NCBI GenBank assembly: GCA_037043455.1
Contig: JAWPHD010011245.1
Coordinates: forward strand, 1-64,000
Reading direction: 5' to 3'
From: Cyrtodaria siliqua
Lineage: Eukaryota; Mollusca; Bivalvia; Adapedonta; Hiatellidae
DNA length: 64,000 nt
A model generated the notes under the pieces. It was not told where the DNA came from and searched no databases. It saw nothing but the letters and a program-made list of their open reading frames with translations. Of the stretch, positions 43,508-52,549 are shown one piece after another (the stretch's first letter is position 1; each line of letters begins with the position of its first letter). The translations under genes and the position numbers were made by a program.

Positions 43508-43571
43508 TGTTTCTTTTTGATATATTTTTTTATATTAAATAAAAAAAAAATAAGTATATCAAAAAGAAATA
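43508..43571. promoter_or_regulatory. Divergent promoter of the zinc protein and polB
   Basis: Perfect 15-bp inverted repeat: TTTCTTTTTGATATA at 43510-43524 and its inverse at 43555-43569. The arms end 2 bp before each ATG. The centre is AT-only. Likely a mirrored early promoter or binding site giving very short leaders. Confidence 0.6.
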
Positions 43572-46500
43572 ATGAAGACTGAAGAGATCATAGAAAATTT
43601 AATACGCCTGTTTGATACAGGTGCAATAGATAAGCAAACACTATCTAACGGTATAAATGCATTAAAAGAAGTTCCAAAGGAAACTCCAAAAGAGGTTAAA
43701 TCTCAAACATTAGAAAATTTACACAAGAGACGACGTGCTAAGAAACAACGTAAACGAGAAAAGCAGAAATATGATAAATTGCAAGATGAGCAAAATCAGA
43801 AATATGCTAAATCACGAGACAATGTTATAAATGAATTGAAAGAGCTTAATGATAGAAAATCTAAAGAAGAATTAAAACTGGTTGACAAACCAATGTGTGG
43901 CTATTTTAAAGCATACGAAATATCTGCCGAGAAATACAAAGACCCTCAAAAACTATTTCGTGATAAAAAATCTATTATTACAAAACAAATAAGCAAAGAG
44001 CTGACAAAGAATGGATTAAAGTTTCAATTAGGCCTCACTGTAAATTTATTCAAAGATGATGGTGATACCAAAAAATACACCACAGCAGTATTACATAGTG
44101 AACAAAATGCAATTTTAACCTCTGAAAAAATAGATGAGTTTTACGATGAATCATCTGCAAATATACAAGAGAGCCTTGAAAGATTTACAAACACAGCATC
44201 TGGATTGGAGATTGATCACTGTGTTAAGCTTTATTTGAATTTTGCAAAGTATGAACCATTAAAAGGTTCTTCATATATTCCTCTACCTAAAGCAGTAGCT
44301 GATAAGAAAGCAATTATAAATGTGAAAAACAATGATGATAAATGTTTATTCCATGCAATAAATTCTGCTTTAAATCCAGCTGCAGATCATACATACAGAT
44401 TATCAAAGTATCCTAGTATAGAGTTTTTGAAGAAAGATAACATTGACTTTCCCACTCCAATTTCTCAAATAACCAAAGTAGAAAAACAAAATAATCTTGC
44501 TATTAATGTTTATGGATATACCGTAACAGGAAAAAATAAAAAGGTATCTGTTTTTCCATATAAAATATCAGAACAACCAAAAGATATTGAACGAATTAAT
44601 TTGATCTTAATATCTGAAGACACTGAGGTTGAATCAGAAAACGAAGACGATCCAAATAATGAAGAAGGAATTATAGATGACAACTATAACCCTGATGATT
44701 ATTCCAAAGAACCAAAAACATTAACAACAAAATATCACTATTGCTGGATTAAAAATTTAAATAGATTACTTTACGATCAAAACAAACATCATGGTAAAAC
44801 TTACTTCTGCGATCGTTGCCTTCACGGCTATTCTGGACAAGGACTACTTACAAAACACAAAGAAGACTGTGATGGTATTAACAAAAATTCTTGCAGAATA
44901 GAAATGCCAAAAGAAGGTAAAAATACTGTAAAATTTAAAAATCATCAAAATCAGATGCCTGTGCCTTATGCAATATATGCTGATTTTGAGAGTATAATCA
45001 AACCACAATCAACTAAATTTGGGAAAAAATCTGAAATCACAAGTGTGCACGAAGCTTGTGGATTTGGATATCAAGTTGTCAGATATGATGGTAAAACAGA
45101 AGAACCTGTTATTTACAGAGGTGAAGATACTGTTGAAAAGTTTTTAAATCATTTGGAATGTGAAAAGAGCAAGATCAATAATATATTTGCTCACCCGAAA
45201 CCATTAATCATGACACAGCAGAATGAAATAGATTATGAAAAAGCAACACACTGTTGGATATGCGAGAATGAAATAGGTAGGAAATGTGGCAAAAACTGTA
45301 AAGTAAGAGACCACTGTCATTTTACAGGAGAATACAGAGGTGCAGCACATAAAAACTGCAACCTAAAGCTGAAAATAAAACCAAACAAAACACCTATACC
45401 TGTTATATTTCACAACCTTAAAGGATATGATAGTCATCTTATAATGCAAAAAATACATAAAATGACAGGTAATATTACATGCATTCCGAACAACGCTGAA
45501 AAGTATATTTCATTTAGTGCCGGACAACTTAGATTCTTGGATAGCTTTCAGTTTATGGCTTCGTCTTTGGAAAAATTGGTTAAAGCAACAGACAAATCTG
45601 ATTTTAAAATTACCAAAAATCAGTTTGGAGAACAAACAGATTTACTTTTACGAAAAGGTGTTTATCCATACGAATATATGGACAGTATGGAAAGATTTAA
45701 GGAAACGCAATTACCGCCTATAGAAAAGTTTTACAGTAGTCTCTTAGAAGAAAGTATAAGTCCTGAAGATTACGAATATGCTCAAAAAATATGGAAAGAG
45801 TTTAACTGTAAAACTCTTGGAGACTATCATGATTTATATCTAAAAACTGATGTAACTTTACTAGCAGATGTGTTTCAAACTTTTAGAAAAACATGTATGA
45901 GTGCATACAAACTTGATCCTTTGCATTATTATACAGCACCAGGATTATCTTGGGATGCTTTACTTAAACATTCAAAAATAGAATTGGAACTTTTGACAGA
46001 CATTGACATGCACTTATTTATAGAAAAAGGTATGCGTGGTGGCATAAGTATGGTATCAAAACGATATGCCAAAGCAAACAATCCACATGTGGCTGATTAT
46101 AACCCTAACGAGGAAAACAACTTTTTAATGTATTATGATGCAAATAATCTTTATGGGTGGGCAATGAGTCAACCACTTCCATATTCTGGCTTTGTTTGGA
46201 AAATCAAAAACAAGAGTGGGAGATTTTCTAAACCAAAACCTGGCAAAGGACAAATGCTTGAAGTTGATTTGGAATATCCAAAAGAACTTCATGAAGCTCA
46301 CAATGACTATCCGCTTGCACCGGAAAGATTAGCAGTGAAAAAAGAATGGTTGTCTGAATACCAAACAGATCTGTTAGAAAATAATGGCATGATAAATACA
46401 GAACAACTAGTTCCCAATCTTAGGGACAAAGAAAACTATGTGATACATTACAAAAACCTGCAACTGTATTTATCTTTAGGCATGAAACTAAAGAAAGTAC

Positions 46501-47390
46501 ACAGAGTAATAGAATTCAATGAAAAGCCATGGATGGAATCATATATTCGTTTAAACACAGAACTTAGGAAAAAAGCTAAATCACAATTTGAAAAAGATTT
46601 TTACAAACTTATGAACAACTCTGTGTTTGGCAAGACAATGGAAAATTTACGCAAGCGGACTGATATAAAACTAGTCAGAACTGACGGCTCTGAAAATGAA
46701 AAAATAAGAAAAATAATAGCCAAACCCAACTTTAACAGGCGTATAAAATTTTCAGATGAATTGTCAGCAATACATGTGAACAAAACAAAATTAACATTAA
46801 ACAAACCAATTTATGTTGGGATGTCGGTATTGGATTTATCAAAGTATATGATGTATGATTGGTATTATAATACTTTGAAAAAAAGGTACGGAGATAACTG
46901 TACTTTATTATACACAGATACTGACAGCTTGCTTGTAGACATCAGAACAGATGATGCATACAAAGACATGGCTGAAATGAAAGATGAGTATGACTTGAGT
47001 GATTATCCTCAAGATCACCCAATGCATGATGATACAAACAAAAAAGTATTGGGTAAAATGAAAGACGAATGTGCTGGTGTTGCTATAGCTGAGTATGTCG
47101 GATTAAGACCTAAGCTATATTCTATTTTGAGAGCGGATGAGCAGATTATTAAAAAAGCAAAGGGTGTAAAAACTTATGTAGTCAAAAAACAAATAAATTT
47201 TGAAAACTACAAGGATGCACTAATTAACAAGAAAAAATACACCCATGAGATGAATATGTTGCGATCAATAAAACATCAAATATACGGCATAACAGTAAAC
47301 AAAGTTACATTATCACCATTTTACTCAAAAAGATACATCCGAGAAGATGGAATTACAACTGATGCACACGGTTTCTATAAAAACTTATGA
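43572..47390 (+). CDS. polB: Protein-primed family B DNA polymerase (PolB)
   Basis: A 1272-residue polymerase, intact. The N-terminal part is lysine-rich (about 30-90), then has an NNDDKCLFHA motif (C258), YHYCWIKN (H389) and a C2H2-like finger (about 411-430). The exonuclease motifs are D471/E473 in ADFES, N615...D620 in HNLKGYD, and Y756...D760 in YLKTD. Between Exo I and Exo II sits a Cys/His module (C561, C564, D580-H-C-H583) like an endonuclease VII/HNH zinc site. Polymerase motif A is DANNLYG (D856), motif B KLMNNSVFG (K1012-G1020) and motif C YTDTDS (D1116, D1118). It would replicate the linear element from its ends using a protein primer; no terminal protein was identified. The stop overlaps the frameshifted tail of the convergent integrase. 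It is the largest gene and has no visible damage. Confidence 0.96.
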   Translation: MKTEEIIENLIRLFDTGAIDKQTLSNGINALKEVPKETPKEVKSQTLENLHKRRRAKKQRKREKQKYDKLQDEQNQKYAKSRDNVINELKELNDRKSKEELKLVDKPMCGYFKAYEISAEKYKDPQKLFRDKKSIITKQISKELTKNGLKFQLGLTVNLFKDDGDTKKYTTAVLHSEQNAILTSEKIDEFYDESSANIQESLERFTNTASGLEIDHCVKLYLNFAKYEPLKGSSYIPLPKAVADKKAIINVKNNDDKCLFHAINSALNPAADHTYRLSKYPSIEFLKKDNIDFPTPISQITKVEKQNNLAINVYGYTVTGKNKKVSVFPYKISEQPKDIERINLILISEDTEVESENEDDPNNEEGIIDDNYNPDDYSKEPKTLTTKYHYCWIKNLNRLLYDQNKHHGKTYFCDRCLHGYSGQGLLTKHKEDCDGINKNSCRIEMPKEGKNTVKFKNHQNQMPVPYAIYADFESIIKPQSTKFGKKSEITSVHEACGFGYQVVRYDGKTEEPVIYRGEDTVEKFLNHLECEKSKINNIFAHPKPLIMTQQNEIDYEKATHCWICENEIGRKCGKNCKVRDHCHFTGEYRGAAHKNCNLKLKIKPNKTPIPVIFHNLKGYDSHLIMQKIHKMTGNITCIPNNAEKYISFSAGQLRFLDSFQFMASSLEKLVKATDKSDFKITKNQFGEQTDLLLRKGVYPYEYMDSMERFKETQLPPIEKFYSSLLEESISPEDYEYAQKIWKEFNCKTLGDYHDLYLKTDVTLLADVFQTFRKTCMSAYKLDPLHYYTAPGLSWDALLKHSKIELELLTDIDMHLFIEKGMRGGISMVSKRYAKANNPHVADYNPNEENNFLMYYDANNLYGWAMSQPLPYSGFVWKIKNKSGRFSKPKPGKGQMLEVDLEYPKELHEAHNDYPLAPERLAVKKEWLSEYQTDLLENNGMINTEQLVPNLRDKENYVIHYKNLQLYLSLGMKLKKVHRVIEFNEKPWMESYIRLNTELRKKAKSQFEKDFYKLMNNSVFGKTMENLRKRTDIKLVRTDGSENEKIRKIIAKPNFNRRIKFSDELSAIHVNKTKLTLNKPIYVGMSVLDLSKYMMYDWYYNTLKKRYGDNCTLLYTDTDSLLVDIRTDDAYKDMAEMKDEYDLSDYPQDHPMHDDTNKKVLGKMKDECAGVAIAEYVGLRPKLYSILRADEQIIKKAKGVKTYVVKKQINFENYKDALINKKKYTHEMNMLRSIKHQIYGITVNKVTLSPFYSKRYIREDGITTDAHGFYKNL

Positions 47391-48287
47391 ATTTTGGTAT
47401 CAGCAGGAACAATAAGTAATTCTTCTTTGACAAATCCTCTTTGTGGCGCTGGTGCTTTCAAATAATAAACTCTTATACCTTGCGTCACCATATAACTTTT
47501 AATCTTGTGAATATCTACACTCCACATTGGATCAGTTGCTCTGCGTTCCACCTTCTTGTTCCCCGGGTTGATATAAATATCTCACACTTGCATTCATACA
47601 GATAGGATCATCTTTTAATATTTTTGTTTCAACAAGAGGAGGCTTTTTTGTCTCCGAATTTATGGCTTTAACAACTTCTGGTAATCTTTTTACCCATTCT
47701 CTATTACGTTTTTGAGAATCTATTTCCTTAGCATACTGATAACCAAACAATCTCTCAGCTAATGTTCTGTTAAATCTTTCTACTAAAGCTTGGTCTCTGT
47801 GTATTTCTGTTCTGCCTCGTCTGATATTTACTTTGTGTTTTGCCATCAATACTGATACTGCACCCATAAATTCTCTGCCTGGATCCACTTGTAATAATTT
47901 TGGATATTTCAAATGTCGACTGTATATTTTTTCAAATGCTTTAGCAACTTCTTTACTATCCTTGGAAGTCAGTGGCTCCGCTTCTTTACATCTACTTGCA
48001 ATATCAACAACAGTCAACGCATATTTATATGTCTTACGTCCACGACCAATCCCAAAAGTATCATGCGGTAAAAATAACAAATCAGCTTGATGCACTCCAT
48101 TCTTAGCAGAAACATCAAACCTGGGTCTAACTATTTTCTTCGGCGCAGGTAAATAAATCTGCCACACAGCTTGTTTCTTTAAAAATTCTAATGCCTTTTT
48201 TTCACTGACACCAGCCTCTTTTGCTAATTTTTTAACTGCTGTGTAACCTCTCCAAAATCCTTTTGGGCTGTAATAAATCTTTTCCAT
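47375..48287 (-). pseudogene. int: Retroviral-type integrase (rve, DD35E), frameshifted near the C-terminus
   Basis: The first frame (48287 to 47532, 251 aa) holds an N-terminal helical part and the rve core with D69 (HQADLLFLP), D135 (LLQVDPGREF) and E170 (ALVERFNRT), a DD35E triad. It is of the Polinton integrase type; C. elegans F54H12.3 is the familiar annotated relative. Near 47540 the frame is lost: family-like sequence continues in another frame to a stop at 47375-47377, about 50 codons, overlapping the 3' end of polB by 16 nt on the opposite strand. The core is complete, so residual activity cannot be excluded, but the C-terminal domain is not in frame. No chromodomain was found. It diverges from the SSB-like gene. 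Confidence 0.9.
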
Positions 48288-48331
48288 TTTTTTCTATTAA
48301 AGATTAAACTTTATATAACTATAAAGAAAAA
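48288..48331. promoter_or_regulatory. Divergent promoter of integrase and SSB-like gene
   Basis: A 44-bp AT-rich gap. Both sides end in an A-rich box before ATG (CTATAAAGAAAAA on the plus side, TTTAATAGAAAAAA on the minus side). It resembles the polB promoter more than the TATATATA-type gaps of the structural genes. Confidence 0.45.
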
Positions 48332-48655
48332 ATGGAAATCACAACTGCACAATTTGATGAACTGCTTGAAGAGCAAAATCAAAATAGCACAAAGAAATGG
48401 ACAGATTTGGAACTAAATAAAATATACACTATTACAGATACGAAAATAATAGAAACTGAATATGGTCCATCCATGGTATTGACATTATTAGACAACGGTG
48501 AAGTATGGGCACCTGGTCATCTCAAAGATAAAATAGAGAAGAGTGCTAAACCACCATATTGTATGCGACCACTTGGATTGAAACCATGTAAAAACAACAA
48601 AAAAAATAGGTATCATGCATATGACTTAGTCTTTCCAAAGGTTATTTCAAAGTAA
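48332..48655 (+). CDS. Putative OB-fold ssDNA-binding protein (107 aa)
   Basis: Short protein with an alternating beta-strand pattern: KIYTITDTKII, SMVLTLLDNGEVWAP, then a basic C-terminal part (KPCKNNKKNRYHAYDLVF). The pattern of strands and the aromatic/basic residues suggests an OB fold of the kind seen in single-stranded DNA-binding proteins of such elements. This is a pattern-level judgement. It lies between integrase and the structural block and points toward the minus-strand cluster. Confidence 0.55.
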   Translation: MEITTAQFDELLEEQNQNSTKKWTDLELNKIYTITDTKIIETEYGPSMVLTLLDNGEVWAPGHLKDKIEKSAKPPYCMRPLGLKPCKNNKKNRYHAYDLVFPKVISK

Positions 48656-48718
48656 ACATATTTAGTTATTCCAAATTTAAAAAGTTCAAAGTAATTATAG
48701 TTTTAACTATTTTTTTTT

Positions 48719-49138
48719 TTATGAAATCAATTTATACGCCACAAATCCAGTTGCAGCCATGCCCACCACAATAAACGTAATTTCTCTATTCTGTTGATCC
48801 GGAGATGGTGTATAAAAATCACTCAACTTGGGCTCCGGTTCCAAAAGTAAATGTTTGCCAGTTGTATAATAATACTGTTTCATAGCTTGGTCTACATCAT
48901 CAAAAGTCTGCTCTGCATGATGTTCTTTTTGTAGTTGCTTATTAATAAAATCTAATCTCTCTGTTCTTTTTTTATTCCACTCCACTTGTGCTGCGTTTAA
49001 TTGTTCCACTGCTTTGTCATGCCTTTGTCTTTCCTCATCTGAATGACTTCCCATTTTTGAAAAGAAATAATTTGAACCAGTAAACGCTAACGCATTTGTT
49101 AATGCGCCACCTATCATCATTGCTACTGCACTTGCCAT
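48719..49138 (-). CDS. Small two-helix membrane protein (139 aa), virion type
   Basis: A hydrophobic N-terminal segment (about 1-21, ending ALAFTGSNYFF), a charged helical middle (33-92) with many Glu, Lys and Gln, and a C-terminal transmembrane segment (about 119-136). I have seen this arrangement in proteins of related invertebrate elements, but no function is known to me. It is the last gene of a run of six minus-strand genes from the capsid gene down, so it may be a late virion or membrane component. An AT-only box precedes its ATG. Confidence 0.7.
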   Translation of the reverse strand: MASAVAMMIGGALTNALAFTGSNYFFSKMGSHSDEERQRHDKAVEQLNAAQVEWNKKRTERLDFINKQLQKEHHAEQTFDDVDQAMKQYYYTTGKHLLLEPEPKLSDFYTPSPDQQNREITFIVVGMAATGFVAYKLIS

Positions 49139-49163
49139 TTTTTTATATATATATTTTTTAAAA
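49139..49163 (-). promoter_or_regulatory. AT-only promoter box before the 139-aa gene
   Basis: In gene orientation TTTAAAAAATATATATAT is followed by A-rich sequence and ATG. Similar boxes precede most structural genes. Confidence 0.4.
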
Positions 49164-49400
49164 TTATTTCATAATATCCGCAGGAATAATACCTTGCCTA
49201 ATCAACATATCCTTTGTAGACATTGCTAACATTATATTCCCAGACAGCGTCACAACATCTGTCATATTAAAATCTACTTTAGTGACTGGTCTTTTTAGTA
49301 TTTTTCTGTTAATCTCAGAAAATCCAACAGTTAGAAGTGTTTCCACTCCAGCATGATACATCATATTTACAATTTGTTTTCCGTCAATACTTGCTGCCAT
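49164..49400 (-). CDS. Small hydrophobic protein (78 aa)
   Basis: Short protein with moderately hydrophobic helices (VETLLTVGF, VVTLSGNIMLAMS) and no recognised motif. The gene is bracketed by AT-only gaps of 25-34 bp, in line with its neighbours, and uses a clear ATG. Probably a small virion or membrane protein; this is inferred from position only. Confidence 0.6.
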   Translation of the reverse strand: MAASIDGKQIVNMMYHAGVETLLTVGFSEINRKILKRPVTKVDFNMTDVVTLSGNIMLAMSTKDMLIRQGIIPADIMK

Positions 49401-49434
49401 TTTTTTTATATGATTATTTTTTTAAAATAAATTA

Positions 49435-49806
49435 TTAAAAATCAAACGGGTCTTTTGGTGCAACATGAACAGGTTGCACAGCTACAGGTTGCGTAGCAGA
49501 TTTCTTGTTATAAATATACAAACCCAACCCAGCAATGCCTAATAAAACCAGGCACGGTGGAATATAATTTTTGTATACGTTTATTTTGATTTTTTCTGGT
49601 TCTTCTTCACCTATTGTTATTTTTGTTATTTCATTTGCAGCATCTTGCTTTGCAGCATTTTGATTTGTAACATCCTGAAGCAAACGCTTTGCCTTTCTTG
49701 CCGCTGCTCCTTTTTTTCCAGCTTCTATTCTTTTTGGATTTTTTACTTTTTGTTGTTCAACAGGTTGTGTAACAACAGGTATAACTTCACTCTCTTGGTT
49801 CTCCAT
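49435..49806 (-). CDS. Basic single-pass membrane protein (123 aa)
   Basis: Residues 21-42 are strongly basic and alanine-rich (KNPKRIEAGKKGAAARKAKR), like a DNA-condensing core peptide. A transmembrane segment follows at about 82-99 (PPCLVLLGIAGLGLYIY) and the tail is proline- and valine-rich. A protein with a basic domain and a membrane anchor could link genome and capsid or inner membrane, by analogy with adenovirus core proteins; that is inference. Its start overlaps the end of the upstream 161-aa gene by 20 nt. Confidence 0.65.
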   Translation of the reverse strand: MENQESEVIPVVTQPVEQQKVKNPKRIEAGKKGAAARKAKRLLQDVTNQNAAKQDAANEITKITIGEEEPEKIKINVYKNYIPPCLVLLGIAGLGLYIYNKKSATQPVAVQPVHVAPKDPFDF

Positions 49807-50272
49807 TTATATTATCTATAATTTTATTTTTATTAAAATCAATATGTCTAACAGTTGTCAGTATTGCTGTAAATGGTGCTAAGCACATTCCATACCTGTA
49901 ATACAACTCACAACAAGCACTTGTCAAAGCATGATTAATAAATGGGTCTTCTTCCAAATCTTCTATCAGCTTTGGTGGATTGGTTACATTAAAATATTTT
50001 GATACTCCCATCACATACAAGTTAATAAAAGAATTGCCTAAAGTTTTAGTCATACTTGCCCCAAGCCTTGCTTCATATCTGCAGTAAAGTTTGTTAATTT
50101 CATCTGGGGGCATGCTATCTATATTTGTGAGTTGAATGTCTTTACCCAAATATTGACGACTACCACCGCCAGCCACTATGGCTGATAATCTTTCTTTTTT
50201 TGTTTCTTGTTGTTTTGAATCATCTAGTTCCGTCTGTTCCGATATATTTTGTAATAGTTCTTCCGCATTCAT
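49787..50272 (-). CDS. Conserved helical protein of the element (161 aa)
   Basis: The start at 50272 is preferred over the upstream in-frame ATG at 50425, because the extension (NNANKKIAILITML) is encoded by the iterated TGCTATTA repeat and an AT-rich promoter-like gap lies just before 50272. The N-terminus is acidic and Gln-rich, followed by a glycine run (AGGGS) and a helical body (YCRYEARLGASMTKTLGNSF, then a Cys-rich HALTSACCELYYRYGMCLAP). It resembles proteins seen in related invertebrate elements. Function unknown. Confidence 0.7.
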   Translation of the reverse strand: MNAEELLQNISEQTELDDSKQQETKKERLSAIVAGGGSRQYLGKDIQLTNIDSMPPDEINKLYCRYEARLGASMTKTLGNSFINLYVMGVSKYFNVTNPPKLIEDLEEDPFINHALTSACCELYYRYGMCLAPFTAILTTVRHIDFNKNKIIDNINGEPRE

Positions 50273-50329
50273 TTTTATATTATTAATCTTATTTTTTATC
50301 TTGAAATAAATATAAAATACAAAACAACT

Positions 50330-50600
50330 AGCAGCGATATTCATGCAACTAGTAATTGTTAGTATTGTTAATAGCATTGTTATTAATATTGCTATTTTTT
50401 TATTAGCATTGTTAATTTGCTGCAAGCATTGCTATTAACATTGCTACTTTACTATGAGCAATGCTATTAGCAATACTATATTTTCTGATATTTTCATTAT
50501 ATTTTCATGTCAGTATTGCTATTAACATTGCTACTTTGCTGTTAGTATTACTATTAGCAACAAAGCAATGCTGTTAGAAAAAAAGAATTGCTGGTAGAAA
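50330..50600. repeat. Iterated TTGCTATTA-type 12-mer repeats
   Basis: Degenerate copies of GCTATTAACATT/GCTATTAGCAAT in both orientations recur between the 161-aa gene and the ATPase. It is the largest stretch of the element interior without a convincing gene. Possibly a regulatory or replication-associated array. Confidence 0.6.
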
Positions 50601-51284
50601 TTATTCAACCCAATAACCAGTTGGTTGGTCAGTCCTCAATATCAACTTGGAATATTTAGTCTTAGCTAAAGTTTTTTTTATTCTGGTTCTCTCCTCCAAC
50701 GTTGGAATAACATCATTTTCTCTCAAACAATTTTCATAACTATCTCTGTCCTTGGTGTAAAACATACACAACCATTTTACTTGATCCCTCAAATCTTTCA
50801 ATACAGAATTATATCTCTGTGAAATGACCCAAACTGATTGTTTAGCATGACGACCAGAGAATGCCAACTCTGACAACATATCTTTTTTCTTTGTTAATTC
50901 TTTTGTGGCTGAGCAATCGTCAATAATGTATAATGTTGGCTGGCCAGCATATTGTTTGAAAAAGAAACGCAACAGTTCTTGTAACATTTCTTTACCATTG
51001 CTCACGGGATTGACAATTATTATTTTTTTATCTTTAGGGTTTTTCACATCTCCTATCCAGGATCTATTTTTATAAGCCTCGTTCCACTCTATGGTTGGAC
51101 ACAATATAATTATATGTTTAAAAACTCCAACATACTCTTGTTCAAGTATGTCAAGAACAAACTCTGTTTTGCCGCAGCCTGTCTGACCGCAAATAATGGC
51201 ACTGTGTGAATATTTAGGATATTTTTGTTGCAAACTAGTATCCTGCTTCTTTGAATCTTCCATCTTCGAAATTGATTTGCGCAT
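50601..51284 (-). CDS. Genome-packaging ATPase (FtsK/HerA, A32-like)
   Basis: A 227-residue P-loop ATPase. Walker A is GQTGCGKT (33-40), Walker B LYIIDDCS (D122-D123), followed by a polar SGRHAKQSVWVISQR segment (143-157) typical of the A32-like branch of DNA-packaging ATPases. It would pump the genome into the capsid. Length is normal for Polinton ATPases. It overlaps the end of the capsid gene by 50 nt if the first ATG (51284) is used, or 29 nt with Met8 (51263); Met8 is a reasonable alternative. The frame is intact. Confidence 0.92.
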   Translation of the reverse strand: MRKSISKMEDSKKQDTSLQQKYPKYSHSAIICGQTGCGKTEFVLDILEQEYVGVFKHIIILCPTIEWNEAYKNRSWIGDVKNPKDKKIIIVNPVSNGKEMLQELLRFFFKQYAGQPTLYIIDDCSATKELTKKKDMLSELAFSGRHAKQSVWVISQRYNSVLKDLRDQVKWLCMFYTKDRDSYENCLRENDVIPTLEERTRIKKTLAKTKYSKLILRTDQPTGYWVE

Positions 51285-52503
51285 CTTGTATTATATATAT
51301 GTAAATATTTAAAGTTTGATCTGCATCTGCTTTTTTATTTATTAATATCGTTATGCCTTCACTGCCGTTTTCTATTCTTCTTCCACTGCCGTGTAATAAA
51401 TTGTCATTACATGTTCTAAGGTCAAGCCACAAAGCATATGATTTTGTCAAATAAGTCTCAAGAGAAACATTGGTAAAGTTTAAATCCCTCGCTACTATTT
51501 CTGTCTCTTTGTTTCTTTTTGATGTTAAAGCAAAATATTTGTTGATTTCATCCCAGTGTTGATATGCCTTCATGCCTTGACTATACAACTGATTTGGTAC
51601 TCCCTCTATTGTCATTTCAACTTTTTCAATCTTTGGGTTGTAATAGGTTTCTGTGTCTGTTCTTTCTGGGTCTTCAAACAGCATTAGAATACCTTTCATG
51701 CTCCGTGCTGGTACATTAATGTTGATGTTCCAAAGAGTATCAGATTTGTTTGCTATTATTTTTCTATGTCGCAAGATACGATCATACATAAATGACATCT
51801 TACCACTGATTTGCTGTCTTATTTGTCTGGCTAATTCAATATCACTAACTGTATCAAATTCCAAGCAGATATTTTTTATTACATAAGATGCATCAGCATC
51901 ACTGCTTTTAATAACTTTGTTATAATCGTTAAACGTTAATTCATATTATAACCTATCACCAAGCCCCGCTTGATAAAATGGCATATGACTTTCTAACATT
52001 TCAAAGTCCAGTGGAATACAAAATCTATTTCCATAAGCTGCTGCTATAGCTTCATCTTTAGTGTCTGAGGAAGCATCTCCCGCGCTAACTCTATGTTTTA
52101 GCATGTTTGGTTTACCAATACCTTGGTAAGCTATGTTTTGTCGTTCGCTAGGGCTTTTCCATAAATCTACATAACAATGATATATATCACTGTCATCTAT
52201 TGACATGACTTCATTGCCACTTATTCTTATTGTCATTTTTTTCACAATTGTTCTGCCCAGATTTTGAAATAAAGTAGCGTTGGGGTCTGTTCTGCTTTTA
52301 AGTTCTATTTCAAAGGCAAGACGAGCAGTACTTGGAACTATCACATCATTAGTACTTAGGTTGGGAAATCTTACAAGCAGTTGCTGGTTTTGGTCTATTG
52401 TTGATGGATTATTAGTTATTACTACACTTGTGCGGATGCCTTTGGCACCATGAGGTTCTCGTAGTTTTCTATGAGGGCTGAGTTTGTTTCCGTAAGCCGA
52501 CAT
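51235..52503 (-). pseudogene. Putative major capsid protein gene with one in-frame stop
   Basis: A 423-codon frame interrupted by a single TAA at 51946-51948. The N-terminal part (185 codons, 52503-51949) and the C-terminal part (51945-51235) are in the same frame with no other defect. The N-terminal part has strand-rich text such as VRFPNLSTNDVIVPSTARLAF and TIVKKMTIRISGNEV; the C-terminal part has ALWLDLRTC and LLHGSGRRI. Size, strand pattern and position directly before the packaging ATPase support a double-jelly-roll-type major capsid protein. The fold was not computed and the sequence does not obviously match the hexon-like Polinton capsids I know. The stop would truncate the product unless read through. 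Confidence 0.65.
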
Positions 52504-52549
52504 TGTTTTATTTTTTAAATATATTTTTTAAAATTAAATAAAATAAACA
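52504..52549. promoter_or_regulatory. Divergent late-type promoter, near-palindromic
   Basis: The 46-bp gap between the capsid gene and the coiled-coil membrane gene contains only AT bases apart from G and C near the ATGs. TTGTTTTATTTT at the left mirrors AAATAAAATAAACAA at the right around AAATATATTTTTTAAA. Confidence 0.5.

Noticed and set aside
50273..50425. N-terminal extension of the 161-aa protein
   Set aside because: The extension is encoded by the low-complexity TGCTATTA array, and a promoter-like gap precedes the internal ATG.
51235..51864. Independent 209-codon gene
   Set aside because: It begins at a TTG and is the in-frame continuation of the capsid frame after the TAA; it is treated as part of one broken gene.
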